DNA of 64,000 bases, taken from assembly GCA_944323825.1 (NCBI GenBank), contig CALUTY010000004.1:150056-214055 (forward strand), read 5' to 3'. Positions 47,119-56,573 of this stretch are shown here, one piece after another. Under the pieces are notes generated by a model. The model ran no database searches, was not told where the DNA came from, and was given only the letters and a program-made list of their open reading frames with translations. Source of the stretch: an uncultured Bacteroidales bacterium. Its GTDB lineage: Bacteria > Bacteroidota > Bacteroidia > Bacteroidales > UBA932. Positions within the stretch are counted from its first letter, which is position 1. The number at the start of each line of letters is the position of its first letter. Position numbers and translations under genes: made by a program.

Positions 47119-47715
47119 ATGAAACGGTTGATTTTGATGCTGGTTCTCATATCAGCGGGGTTTGTCGGGTCAGCCCGGGACAAAGAAACCCGACAGGAGC
47201 GGATCAGGCGTTGGAAGAATGATATGGAGGCTTTTCAGCAGAGGCAGATGAAGAGCATGGCTGTCTATGATGTGGCAGATTCCCTGAAAGGGGCCAGTGC
47301 CCGTCATGCCCTGGAGAATGCCGGCTTTGTGCTGGAGGCGGACGCCGTGACATTCAAGAGGGGAGTCAGGGTACAGGTGAATTCTACCACCAATTTCATT
47401 TCGGTCAAAGATGGCAGGGCGGTCGTCCAGATTTCGCCTTCATATTTCTATTCGGGACCCAATGGCGTCGGCGGCGTGACTGTGGACGGCACGATTTCAG
47501 GAGTGGAGATCACGGAGGACAAGCGCGGCAACATAAGGTATTCCATGAATGTCACCGGTGTCGGCATAAGTGCCAGGGTCGACATCACGATGAACCGCGA
47601 AAGCGACTATGCCTACGCTGTGGTCATGCCGAATTTCAACTCCGAGAGTGTCAGGCTGGACGGAAGGCTCGTCCCGTATGCATTTTCACGGGTAGTGGAA
47701 GGGATGTCATTATAA
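47119..47715 (+). CDS. DUF4251 domain-containing exported protein
   Basis: 198 residues. Signal peptide at the N-terminus (MKRLILMLVLISAGFVGSA), then a charged helical segment (about 20-50), then the DUF4251 beta domain (FVLEADAVTFKRGVRVQVNSTTNFISV to VRLDGRLVPY). The family is common in Bacteroidetes, predicted periplasmic, with no known function. It heads a three-gene run of envelope proteins. Confidence 0.85.
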   Translation: MKRLILMLVLISAGFVGSARDKETRQERIRRWKNDMEAFQQRQMKSMAVYDVADSLKGASARHALENAGFVLEADAVTFKRGVRVQVNSTTNFISVKDGRAVVQISPSYFYSGPNGVGGVTVDGTISGVEITEDKRGNIRYSMNVTGVGISARVDITMNRESDYAYAVVMPNFNSESVRLDGRLVPYAFSRVVEGMSL

Positions 47716-47736
47716 TAAATTGAAAAAGGATTTGTC

Positions 47737-48396
47737 ATGAAAAAGATTTTGTTGTTCATATTGGCCGCTGCTTCGCTGGCAGCGTGCCGCAAGAATCCGG
47801 ACATGTCGGATCTGGACGGCAAGTATTTCGTCTATACGGCATACGACACATCTGCCGATTTCTCCGGATACAGTTCGTATATAGTGGCCGACAGTATCCT
47901 GGTAATGGATTCCGGCAGGTACAGCTATGTCAAGGCCGGTGAATCTCCGATGGTGGCGGATATAATCAGTGCTTATGAAGACCAGATGAATTCACTCGGT
48001 TATACGGAGGCCGCTTCGAAGGAAGAAGCTGACCTCGGCATCCAGATAAGCTATATCGAGGAGACGCATTATTTTTCCCAGATTGTCTCTGACCCGTACT
48101 GGTGGTGGGGATATCCCGGATACTGGTCACCGTCATGGTGGGGCGGCTGGTACGGCGGCTGGGCACCGTATTCGTATCCGGTGACTTATTCCTATTCGAC
48201 GCATTCTTATCTGACGGAAATGGTGGACCTCACACCTTTGACAGGAGATCCGGATACTGACAAGGATGTCCGCCTTTCAGTGGTGTGGAACAGTTATCTT
48301 GACGGCAGCCAGGTATCCGGAAGTGTGACTTCCCGGCTGCAGGAGGCCATAGGGCAGTCTTTTGCCCAGTCGAAGGAACTGTCGAAGCAGCAGTGA
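47737..48396 (+). CDS. DUF4136 domain-containing lipoprotein
   Basis: 219 residues. Lipobox SLAAC (cysteine at about residue 17). The DUF4136 pattern is seen in EEADLGIQISYIEETHYF, with an aromatic Trp/Tyr/Gly stretch (about 125-150) and DVRLSVVWNSYLDG. Function unknown; outer-membrane or periplasmic lipoprotein. Gap of 21 bases from the DUF4251 gene. Confidence 0.85.
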   Translation: MKKILLFILAAASLAACRKNPDMSDLDGKYFVYTAYDTSADFSGYSSYIVADSILVMDSGRYSYVKAGESPMVADIISAYEDQMNSLGYTEAASKEEADLGIQISYIEETHYFSQIVSDPYWWWGYPGYWSPSWWGGWYGGWAPYSYPVTYSYSTHSYLTEMVDLTPLTGDPDTDKDVRLSVVWNSYLDGSQVSGSVTSRLQEAIGQSFAQSKELSKQQ

Positions 48397-48438
48397 GATA
48401 AATTTGTCTGAAAGACTTTTATTCAGGAGGATCATGTT

Positions 48439-49047
48439 ATGAAAATGTTGAAAAATATCATATTGACAGCCGCCGTGCTTTTCATTGCCGCTGTCACGGC
48501 CGATGCCCAGGTGGGCAAGAGATGGTATGTCAATGCCGGATGGCAGTTCAATGCCACTCCCGGAAGCCCGTATGCAGAGAGTGCGCAGGGCTGGGGGGCA
48601 TACGCCGAGGGCGGATATTATCTGATGCCCCGCATAGCCGTCGGCCTGTTCGTGAGCTATGGCACCAACAACGAGTATATAGGGCGCCAGACATATTATT
48701 TTGACGGAGGTGCCACCAATACCGACATGTACCATTCGCTTTTCCAGCTGCCGTTCGGCGCGACATTCAGATACAGGTTCACATGGACCAAGTTCGAGCC
48801 TTATGTCGAGGCCAAGTTGGGTGCGAATTATGCCAACCAGTACAACTATTTCGGCCCGATGGCCGCATATGACAGCAACTGGGGCTTCTACGCCTCGCCT
48901 GAGGCCGGCTTCACATGGCATCCGTTCAACAAGAGCAACTTCGGCTTCCAGTTCGCCGTATATTACAGTTATGCGACCAACAGAAGTGCCTCTTTCAATA
49001 TAAACGGCATCAACAACTGCGGCTTCAAGATAGGCATTGCATTCTGA
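48439..49047 (+). CDS. Outer-membrane beta-barrel protein (OmpW/OmpX-like size)
   Basis: 202 residues: signal peptide ending TADAQ, then alternating strands rich in aromatic residues (GGYYLMPRIAVGLFVSYG, YVEAKLGANYANQYNYF) and a final strand GFKIGIAF, ending in phenylalanine as outer-membrane barrels do. Eight strands likely. Ligand or role unknown. Follows the DUF4136 gene by 42 bases and is closed by a hairpin. Confidence 0.85.
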   Translation: MKMLKNIILTAAVLFIAAVTADAQVGKRWYVNAGWQFNATPGSPYAESAQGWGAYAEGGYYLMPRIAVGLFVSYGTNNEYIGRQTYYFDGGATNTDMYHSLFQLPFGATFRYRFTWTKFEPYVEAKLGANYANQYNYFGPMAAYDSNWGFYASPEAGFTWHPFNKSNFGFQFAVYYSYATNRSASFNINGINNCGFKIGIAF

Positions 49048-49065
49048 TGCTGCCTTAATATGGTG

Positions 49066-49122
49066 ACATGGGTCTGAAGAGCCCGGAGTATCCGGATTGC
49101 TTTTCAGGCCCATGTGTTGTAA
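49066..49122 (+). terminator. Probable terminator after the beta-barrel gene
   Basis: ACATGGGTCTGAA (49066-49078) pairs with TTCAGGCCCATGT (49103-49115) with one G-U pair. The loop is long (24 bases) and the T-run after it is weak, so efficiency is uncertain. Confidence 0.55.
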
Positions 49123-49228
49123 ATTTTCGGCCGGACATCCCGGTTGTCATTTTTGATGCTTTCAGAAAATCCATTTTTCTTCCCGGCAATGTCCCATAAG
49201 TTTTGTTCTTAAAAAATAAAACAGTTGC

Positions 49229-49257
49229 TTGAATTCTGATAATAATTCATATATTTG
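49229..49257 (+). promoter_or_regulatory. Promoter of the SusC/SusD locus
   Basis: TTG (49229-49231), 18 bases, TATATTTG (49250-49257), an exact -7 match. The leader to ATG 49299 is about 37 bases. No sigma/anti-sigma or hybrid two-component regulator is adjacent. Confidence 0.75.
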
Positions 49258-49298
49258 CAGTTGCATAATGATAAACATTTAAAACTAACCAACCAGTT

Positions 49299-52200
49299 AT
49301 GTTAAAACCAATCAAGTTGTCATTTTTCAGATGCTGTATGGCAATTGCTGCCGTTGCGTGTCTGAATATGCTGACATCATTGCCGTCACTGGCCCAGACA
49401 AAGTCCGGGGGGGGTATTGTCAGCGGTATTGTAACTGATGAACAGGGTCCGGTCATAGGTGCCGCCGTAATGATCAAGGATGGTCAAGGCGGAGTCACTA
49501 CAGGGCTTGAAGGAGAATATTCTCTCAGCGGACTGGAGCATGGCGATGTCATCGTGGTGTCCATTCTGGGCTACGAGACGCAGGAGATCCCTTATGTCGG
49601 CCAGGCTACCCAGAATGTCGTGCTGAAAGTCTCCAGCGAATTTCTTGATGAGGTCGTTGTCACGGCTCTCGGTATCAAAAGGGAGGAAAAAACACTTGCC
49701 TACCAGGTCCAGCAGGTGAAGTCTGACGAGTTGACAGCAGTTAAGGATGCCAACTTCGTGAATTCTCTTGTGGGCAAGGTCGCAGGTGTGACCATCAATT
49801 CCGGAGCGAGCGGTCCCGGAAGTTCCACACGTGTCGTAATGCGCGGAATGAAGTCAATCGAGAAGAACAACACGGTTCTTTATGTGATCGACGGTATTCC
49901 TATGTATAACAAGAGTTTCGGCGGTGTCGGAGGGACAATGGCGGAAGCAGTGGGTTCGGAGGCCGCGGCAGACATCAACCCTGAAGACATAGAGTCGGTG
50001 AACATGCTTACGGGGCCTTCAGCTGCTGCCCTTTACGGATCAGACGCCGCTAACGGAGTCATAATCATAAACACGAAAAGAGGAGCTGAAGGGAGGACAA
50101 CGGTGACGGTGAGCAACAGCACCACATTTTCAACTGCCTATATGATGCCTGAAATGCAGGACCGTTATGGCAAGTCCAGCGGGTATAACAGTTGGGGAGC
50201 CGCACTTCCTGCAGATTATAGCTATGATCCGCGCAAATTTTTCCAGACGGGGACCAATATCATCAATTCCGTATCCCTTTCAACAGGCAATGAGAAGAAT
50301 CAGACCTATATTTCTGCCTCTACCACCAACACGACAGGTATAGTGCCGGAGAGCAGTTATGACAGGTACAATTTCACTGCCCGGAATACTACAAAGTTCG
50401 CAAAGGACAGGCTCATCCTTGACTTCGGGGCAAGCTTCATAATCCAAAAGGACCATAACCTTGTTTCACAGGGCACATATTTCAACCCTCTTCCTGCACT
50501 TTATCTTTTCCCGAGGGGAGATGACTTCAATGAGGTCCGGATGTATGAAAGATGGGATCCCATAAACGGAGTAATGACCCAGTACTGGCCTTATTCCGAA
50601 GGCTCCCACAACATGCAGAACCCGTATTGGATCCAGAACAGGAACAACAGGGACATGAACAAGCGCCGCTATATGCTCAATGCCTCTCTCCAGTACAATA
50701 TTACTGACTGGCTGAACATCACTGCGCGTGCAAGGCTTGACGAGTCCACATACAAGAATACGACAGAGTATTATGCCACGACTCTTACGACATTTGCAGG
50801 AGAGAACGGTGGCTACAAGCTTGACAACATGACCGACAGGTCGTTCTATGGTGATGTGATTGCCAATGTGGACAAGACTTGGGGAGACTGGAGGCTTGTA
50901 GCCAATGTCGGGGCTTCCATCAATGACCAAAGGTACGACATGGACAGGGCTGCCGGAGACCTGCTCATACCGAATCATTTCGCCACCAACAACCTCAACA
51001 CTTCAAGAAACTATAAAGGGAACCAGGAAGGGTGGCATGACCAGACCCAGTCTGTATTCGCTTCTGTGGAAGTGGGCTGGAAGGACATGCTTTTCCTTAC
51101 GGCTACCGGACGTAATGACTGGGCTTCGCAGCTGGCCTATTCTTCGCAGCCGTCGTTCTTCTATCCTTCAGTCGGACTTTCGGCGGTAGTATCCAATATG
51201 CTGGATATGCCGAAGTGGTTCACTTTCCTCAAGGTAAGGGGATCATATTCGCAGGTGTCAACTCCTTTCGAGAGATTCCTCTCCAATCCGAGCTATGTAT
51301 ACAATGACCAGACTCACAACTGGGCAAAGAGCGAGACATATCCTGCCACTGATCTTAAGCCGGAAGACACCAAGTCTTGGGAGATCGGTCTCAACATGAG
51401 TTTCTTGGAAAGTCTGACTCTTGATGTCACATACTACCGTTCCAATACATACAACCAGACAATCTATGCCCCGTTGTCTGCATCAACAGGGTATAAGAAT
51501 TTTGTCGCCCAGACAGGAAATGTCCAGAATCAGGGCGTGGAACTGGCTCTCGGTTATGACAACACATGGGAAGGTTTCAATTGGAGCAGCAATTTTACAT
51601 TCACATTCAACGAGAACAAGATCATTTCTCTCGGACATGGCCTTGTGGATCCTGTCACCGGGCAGCCGGTAGCGGATATCACCGAGATTCAGAAAGACTG
51701 GCTCGGTGCCGGTGACACTGCACCTCGCGTTATCCTTAAGGAAGGAGGTTCGATGTCTGACATTTATGTCAACCATCTTATTGCAAGGGATTTCAACGGG
51801 AATGTAGCCACAGATGACAGAGGACGGATCTCTATGGAAAGCGTGGACATGTTCAAGGCCGGACAGCTTGCACCGAAGGCCAATCTCGGGTGGAGCAACA
51901 CATTCAGTTATGCCGGAGTTTCCCTTGGAGTAGTCATTACGGCAAGAATCGGTGGTCTGGTATATTCCGCGACCCAGGGCATACTCGACTATTATGGAGT
52001 GTCGGAAGCGTCTGCTGCAATGCGTGATGCCGGTGGCATTCCGGTGAATTCAGGCATGTTGTCCGCTCAGAATTATTATCAGACCATAAGCACAGCACAG
52101 GGAGGTCATGGGGCATATTATCTCTATGATGCGACCAATGTACGCCTGCAGGAATTGACACTCAATTACACCTTCCCACGCAAATGGTTCAATGACAAGC

Positions 52201-52370
52201 TGGGGCTGACTGTGGGATTTGTTGCACGAAATCTTGCCATGATATACTGCAAGGCTCCGTTTGACCCGGAACTGTCTTCAGCTACCGGCAGCAACTATTA
52301 TCAAGGGGTTGACTATTTCATGCTTCCGAGCACGCGTAACTTGGGCTTTAATGTCAAATTACAGTTTTAA
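49299..52370 (+). CDS. SusC/RagA-family TonB-dependent outer-membrane receptor
   Basis: 1023 residues. Signal peptide ending SLAQ, a carboxypeptidase-regulatory-like domain (about 40-115: VSGIVTDEQGPVIGAAVMI), the TonB box region (LDEVVVTALGIKREEK), the plug (NNTVLYVIDGIPMYNKSF) and a 22-strand barrel ending in LGFNVKLQF. It imports oligosaccharides together with SusD in the outer membrane. Codons right after the signal peptide contain a run of eight guanines (49407-49414). No N-terminal anti-sigma-interacting extension, consistent with lack of a sigma regulator nearby. Confidence 0.97.
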   Translation: MLKPIKLSFFRCCMAIAAVACLNMLTSLPSLAQTKSGGGIVSGIVTDEQGPVIGAAVMIKDGQGGVTTGLEGEYSLSGLEHGDVIVVSILGYETQEIPYVGQATQNVVLKVSSEFLDEVVVTALGIKREEKTLAYQVQQVKSDELTAVKDANFVNSLVGKVAGVTINSGASGPGSSTRVVMRGMKSIEKNNTVLYVIDGIPMYNKSFGGVGGTMAEAVGSEAAADINPEDIESVNMLTGPSAAALYGSDAANGVIIINTKRGAEGRTTVTVSNSTTFSTAYMMPEMQDRYGKSSGYNSWGAALPADYSYDPRKFFQTGTNIINSVSLSTGNEKNQTYISASTTNTTGIVPESSYDRYNFTARNTTKFAKDRLILDFGASFIIQKDHNLVSQGTYFNPLPALYLFPRGDDFNEVRMYERWDPINGVMTQYWPYSEGSHNMQNPYWIQNRNNRDMNKRRYMLNASLQYNITDWLNITARARLDESTYKNTTEYYATTLTTFAGENGGYKLDNMTDRSFYGDVIANVDKTWGDWRLVANVGASINDQRYDMDRAAGDLLIPNHFATNNLNTSRNYKGNQEGWHDQTQSVFASVEVGWKDMLFLTATGRNDWASQLAYSSQPSFFYPSVGLSAVVSNMLDMPKWFTFLKVRGSYSQVSTPFERFLSNPSYVYNDQTHNWAKSETYPATDLKPEDTKSWEIGLNMSFLESLTLDVTYYRSNTYNQTIYAPLSASTGYKNFVAQTGNVQNQGVELALGYDNTWEGFNWSSNFTFTFNENKIISLGHGLVDPVTGQPVADITEIQKDWLGAGDTAPRVILKEGGSMSDIYVNHLIARDFNGNVATDDRGRISMESVDMFKAGQLAPKANLGWSNTFSYAGVSLGVVITARIGGLVYSATQGILDYYGVSEASAAMRDAGGIPVNSGMLSAQNYYQTISTAQGGHGAYYLYDATNVRLQELTLNYTFPRKWFNDKLGLTVGFVARNLAMIYCKAPFDPELSSATGSNYYQGVDYFMLPSTRNLGFNVKLQF
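49407..49414 (+). repeat. G8 homopolymer in the SusC gene
   Basis: Eight guanines encode GGG GGG GG(T) at about residues 37-39, just after signal cleavage. One-base slippage would stop production of the receptor. Confidence 0.9.
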
Positions 52371-52384
52371 TGAGGAGGAGGAAT

Positions 52385-53902
52385 ATGAAAACTATAGTTA
52401 AAATACTGTCTGTGGCAGTCCTCCTGTCAGTATCCGGAGGCTGTACTAAGAATTTTGAAAGATACAATACGAGTCCTTATGACGTCATGACAGCCGATCC
52501 TTCCATACTTCTTCCGACAATGATCGATGCAATGATGTATGTTCAGCAGAACGATTCGCAGATGATAGATCAGATGGTCGGTTCTTTGGGCGGCTATTTC
52601 ACCACTTCAAACAGATGGAACGGCACCAATTTCGATACATTCAATGTGTCGCCGGATTGGAATGCGGCACCTTATGAAACCCCGTTCCTGGACATTTACG
52701 GCAATTTCTTTGAAATAGAGCGGTACACCGGAGGATCCGGGCACTATTATGCCCTTGCCCGCCTCGTACGGGCTGCTGCCATGCTCCGTGTCGCCGACTG
52801 TTATGGCCCTATCCCTTACAGCAAGGTAAAGGACAGCCAGATGTATGTTGAATACGACTCCAATGAGGATGTCTACCATAACATAATTGCGGACCTCAGG
52901 GCAGCGGCGGATCAGCTTTATTCCTACACTTTGACCTATTCGGGTTCAAAGCCTCTGGGCAGCAAGGACCTGATATACGGAGGAGATTATTCCAAGTGGG
53001 CGAAATTGGCCAATTCTCTGATAATGAGGGTGGCTCTCAGGGGAGGAGAAGATTATAAGGATGCATTTATTGAGGCATACACTTCCCCGGCAGGGTACAT
53101 TGCTTCCAATGCGGACAATGCCATGATGGATCCTGCTCCTCAGACAAACCCTTACCAGCTTGCCTCTTCTTCATGGGGAGATCTCCGCGTCAACGCTTCA
53201 ATTGTGGACTATATGACAGGCTACAATGATCCGAGGGTGCCGGCATATTTTGCCAAAAGCGGGTTTGACGGAGTTGAATATGTCGGGATGAGGTCCGGCA
53301 AGATGGAATTTGAAAAGAGTGATGTCTCGGCCTATTCCCAGCCTAATTTTGAGGCGACTTCCAAGCTTCCTGTCTTTGTCGCTGCAGAAACGAGTTTTAT
53401 TCTTGCGGAGGTGGCGCTCAGGCATGCTGACTGGGGTGTGACAGGTACTGCGCAGGAACATTACGAAGCCGGCATAACTCTTTCCATGGAACAGTGGGGA
53501 GTCTCGGCCGGAGGCTATATATCCGATTCTGAAAGCGTACCGGCGGACCATAAGGACGGATATGTGACAGGTTTCCCTGATTATACGAGACAGACTGATG
53601 TGAAAATTGCCTGGAATGCGGAGACGGATGACGAAAAGCATTTTGAGCAGATCATCACCCAGAAGTGGATTGCCAATTATCCGATGGGGATAGAAGCATG
53701 GTCAGAGTACAGGCGTACCGGATATCCGGAACTCTGTCCTGCCGTGGATGCCAATCCTGATTATCCGAGAGGCATGCGCCGTCTGGCCTATTCATATAAT
53801 GAAGATTCATTCAACAAGGCCAACAAGGATGCCGCCGTGGCGAATTTCCTTGACGGACAGGATTCCCAGACAAAAGATCTGTTCTGGGCCAAGAAAAACT
53901 GA
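52385..53902 (+). CDS. SusD/RagB-family glycan-binding lipoprotein
   Basis: About 505 residues. Lipobox SGGC (cysteine at about residue 19). Shows the DUF4843-free SusD/SusD-like_2 pattern: TPR-like helices (YYALARLVRAAAMLRVADCYGPIPYSKV), and the C-terminal WNAETDDEKHFEQIITQKWIANYPMGIEAWSEYRRTGYPEL, typical of the SusD-like_2 group. It caps the SusC barrel. ATG at 52385 follows a strong AGGAGGAGG; ATG at 52370, overlapping the SusC stop, is in the same frame. Confidence 0.95.
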   Translation: MKTIVKILSVAVLLSVSGGCTKNFERYNTSPYDVMTADPSILLPTMIDAMMYVQQNDSQMIDQMVGSLGGYFTTSNRWNGTNFDTFNVSPDWNAAPYETPFLDIYGNFFEIERYTGGSGHYYALARLVRAAAMLRVADCYGPIPYSKVKDSQMYVEYDSNEDVYHNIIADLRAAADQLYSYTLTYSGSKPLGSKDLIYGGDYSKWAKLANSLIMRVALRGGEDYKDAFIEAYTSPAGYIASNADNAMMDPAPQTNPYQLASSSWGDLRVNASIVDYMTGYNDPRVPAYFAKSGFDGVEYVGMRSGKMEFEKSDVSAYSQPNFEATSKLPVFVAAETSFILAEVALRHADWGVTGTAQEHYEAGITLSMEQWGVSAGGYISDSESVPADHKDGYVTGFPDYTRQTDVKIAWNAETDDEKHFEQIITQKWIANYPMGIEAWSEYRRTGYPELCPAVDANPDYPRGMRRLAYSYNEDSFNKANKDAAVANFLDGQDSQTKDLFWAKKN

Positions 53903-53916
53903 TTAACATATTTTGT

Positions 53917-55110
53917 ATGAAACTGAATTTTTTGAAAATATCTGTTGTCGGACTTTCTGTCCTTTCCCTTGCCGCATGCAGCAAGTGGATGACTCCTGAG
54001 GCGGAGAAATTTGACTCTTCCTACACGGAGACTGACAGGGACGATGCCTATTACGAGGCATTGAGGGCTTACAAGGCATCTGACCATAAGCGTTCATTCG
54101 GCTGGTTTGACGGGTGGGACATCTCGTCCACAAGTCCGAGTATCGCTTCTTCTCTTGCATTCATTCCGGATTCAATGGATATTGTGTCGTTGTGGAGCAA
54201 CTACGGCATTGAATATCTTTCTCCGGAAAAGATAGAAGATTTGCGTTTCGTGACGGAAGTCAAGGGCACCAAAGTCCTGTGCTGCTCGTTTATATGGAGG
54301 ATTGGAGACATCTATAATCCTTTGGGACCAAATGCTTCGTATGATGACATCAAGGCCCATTATGGTTTTGTGGACGGGCAGACGGAGAATAATCTGGAGG
54401 CCATAAGCAAATGGTGTGCAGATGTGGCCTGGTTCCTGAACAATTACGGCTTCAGCGGCATCGACATTGACTATGAACCAGGAGAGAATCCAGGGGAGGG
54501 CAATAATGATCCCATAATGCCGAATGCAACTTATTTTTCACATTTTGTAAAGGAGATGGGCAAATATATCGGTCCACAGTCAGGGACCGGCAAGATTTTC
54601 TGTCTTGACGGATATATCAATACTTTTCCGAATCCTGATGAACTGGGGAAATATTTCGACTATTTCGTTTCCCAGGCCTATACCCGCTGGGGCGGAGGGG
54701 ACCAGAGTTCCCCTGTATTGGACAGGTCTGAACTTGACAACAGGTGGCAAAATTTCGCAAGCCATCTCCAGGGTGCATACCCCGACAGGGCGGAACTGGC
54801 AAAGAAGTTCATTGTGACGGACAATCTGGAAGCTGTCGATGTCTGCCTTGCCGGAGGATATTTCTGGAAAGACGAAATGGGGATATGGAGCCGCGACGTG
54901 ATGCCGACTCTGGTGGGATTTGCATATTGGAATCCTGATGAGGAAGGAATCCGTGCCGGAGGCTTCGGAGCATACAAGTTCGGACATGAGAGGGGCAACA
55001 AGCCTCCTTACAAGTGGCTGCGCAGAGCCATACAGCAGGCGAACCCGAGCAGTCCGGATGTGGATGTCGTCACTCCTGAAGATTATGAACCGGGATCGGG
55101 CGTATTGTAG
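53917..55110 (+). CDS. GH18-family lipoprotein (endo-N-acetylglucosaminidase-like)
   Basis: 397 residues. Lipobox SLAAC (cysteine about residue 21). The TIM-barrel motif FSGIDIDYEPG (about 180-190) matches the GH18 DxxDxDxE signature in its last D, D and E, the catalytic Glu included, but the first Asp is Ser. YFVSQAYTRWGGG-like strand 6 and FAYWNPDEEG strand 8 complete the fold. In Bacteroides PULs of the SusC-SusD-GH18-DUF1735 layout such enzymes release N-glycans from glycoproteins. Catalytic activity is likely but could be lost; some GH18-like PUL proteins only bind. Confidence 0.88.
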   Translation: MKLNFLKISVVGLSVLSLAACSKWMTPEAEKFDSSYTETDRDDAYYEALRAYKASDHKRSFGWFDGWDISSTSPSIASSLAFIPDSMDIVSLWSNYGIEYLSPEKIEDLRFVTEVKGTKVLCCSFIWRIGDIYNPLGPNASYDDIKAHYGFVDGQTENNLEAISKWCADVAWFLNNYGFSGIDIDYEPGENPGEGNNDPIMPNATYFSHFVKEMGKYIGPQSGTGKIFCLDGYINTFPNPDELGKYFDYFVSQAYTRWGGGDQSSPVLDRSELDNRWQNFASHLQGAYPDRAELAKKFIVTDNLEAVDVCLAGGYFWKDEMGIWSRDVMPTLVGFAYWNPDEEGIRAGGFGAYKFGHERGNKPPYKWLRRAIQQANPSSPDVDVVTPEDYEPGSGVL

Positions 55111-55134
55111 TTTCATCGATTAAATACCAAGATA

Positions 55135-56397
55135 ATGACAAACGATATATTAAGATACGGAATCCTTTTTGCTGCCGCTGTAATTGCATCCGGCTGCAAT
55201 GATTCCGAGTACAATCCGGATCTGATGGAGCCTCATGCATTCATCGTGGAGAGCACCTCATCTCCTGGAATTGCGGGAAAGACTGTCACGATCATGCTTG
55301 ATGAGGAATCCACTGTTTTACAACTTACTGCCGGGGTGACAGAAAAGGTGGGGGAAGAACTCAGGTACAAACTTGCCGTAGACGAGAAGATGCTTGCAGA
55401 CTATGGGGCAGAGCAGGGGACCGAATATGAACTTCTGCCTGAATCACAATATGATCTCGGCGGAGAAATAGTCATTCCTGCAGATTCATATTCATCAGAA
55501 CCGGTGAATGTGACTCTTTTCAAACTTCCGGAAGAGCTGCAGGGCTTGCCGGTGGCATTGCCGCTCAGATTGGAAAAGGTGTCTGGAAATGTTGATGTCA
55601 CATCCAAAACATCGGGATATGTATGTGTGGTCGCTTCTGAGGTCAAGGACGGCATTGCTTATTTTGAAGGTGCGACAGGGCTCAAGACGGCAGCATTTGC
55701 CGAAGACAAACAGTTTAATGAATTTACCATTGAAATCAGGTTCCAGATAGGTGATTATGGTCAGGAGGGGGCAGTCGTGGGAAGAAACAGGGATGTCTTT
55801 TCCAACGGACACAAGATTCTTTGTCGCTTCGAGGATCCTCAGACGACAAATGCCGATGATCCGCGTCATTCCCAGGTGCAGTTCCAGGCTGACGGATTCC
55901 AGAATCCTGCTGTCGGAAACCATTTTGAGATCAATCAGTGGCAGCATTTTGCCGTGACATACGATGGTACGGATGTGACTTTGTATTATAACGGACAGGA
56001 TGCCGGAGTGGGAGCAGGCCAGAAGAGCTTCACTCCTTCTGCCTTGGGAGACTGCATCTTCAAAAGCTTCTCGTTCATGGGAGGTTCTTCGGGTGACGGA
56101 GGTCACGGCACCGGATCAGAATGGTGGGGAGACTGCAAGATTCTCTGTACTGAAGCCCGCGTATGGTCTGTATGCAGGACTCCGGATCAGATTGTAAATA
56201 ACATCAAGTCTGTCTCTCCGACTGCACAGGGACTTGAAGGGTATTGGAAGATGAGCAGGAAGACATCCAAAACTGAAGATGGCGTCACCATCTTTGAAGA
56301 TCTTACAGGAAAGGGCAATGATTTGTCTACAACGGTGAATATTACCCAATGGCCTGAGGTGTCCACTGAGGACGCAAAGACCGAATGGCCGGAATAA
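55135..56397 (+). CDS. DUF1735 and LamG-like lectin-domain lipoprotein
   Basis: 420 residues. Lipobox ASGC (cysteine about residue 21). Residues about 30-175 fit DUF1735, a PUL-associated beta domain; residues about 180-400 are a concanavalin A/LamG-like fold (FNEFTIEIRFQIGDYGQEGAVVGRNRD, QWQHFAVTYDGTDVTLYYNGQDAG, ILCTEARVWSVCRTPDQI). A surface glycan-binding protein is the likely role. It is the last gene of the PUL, 24 bases after the GH18 gene. Confidence 0.88.
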   Translation: MTNDILRYGILFAAAVIASGCNDSEYNPDLMEPHAFIVESTSSPGIAGKTVTIMLDEESTVLQLTAGVTEKVGEELRYKLAVDEKMLADYGAEQGTEYELLPESQYDLGGEIVIPADSYSSEPVNVTLFKLPEELQGLPVALPLRLEKVSGNVDVTSKTSGYVCVVASEVKDGIAYFEGATGLKTAAFAEDKQFNEFTIEIRFQIGDYGQEGAVVGRNRDVFSNGHKILCRFEDPQTTNADDPRHSQVQFQADGFQNPAVGNHFEINQWQHFAVTYDGTDVTLYYNGQDAGVGAGQKSFTPSALGDCIFKSFSFMGGSSGDGGHGTGSEWWGDCKILCTEARVWSVCRTPDQIVNNIKSVSPTAQGLEGYWKMSRKTSKTEDGVTIFEDLTGKGNDLSTTVNITQWPEVSTEDAKTEWPE

Positions 56398-56436
56398 TCT
56401 TTTCCCGGAGAATAACAGGTGCTTACCTGGTATGTA

Positions 56437-56477
56437 ATGACAGAAGAGGGCTTTTCGCTCTCTTTTGTCATTTGTTT
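56437..56477 (+). terminator. Terminator after the SusC/D locus
   Basis: ATGACAGAAGAGGGC and GCTCTCTTTTGTCAT form an imperfect 15-base stem around TTTTC, followed by TTGTTTT. Confidence 0.75.
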
Positions 56478-56573
56478 TAGTTGTCATTCCGTATGGCTCT
56501 GTTTTATCCGCGCGGATGATGATTTTCCGGAAAAAATGGTAACTTTACATTTTGGTAAATTCAAATGCTGGCT

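Noticed and set aside
56539..56546. TAACTTTA as promoter of manC
   Set aside because: One mismatch in the -7 element and no -33 partner; too weak to list.
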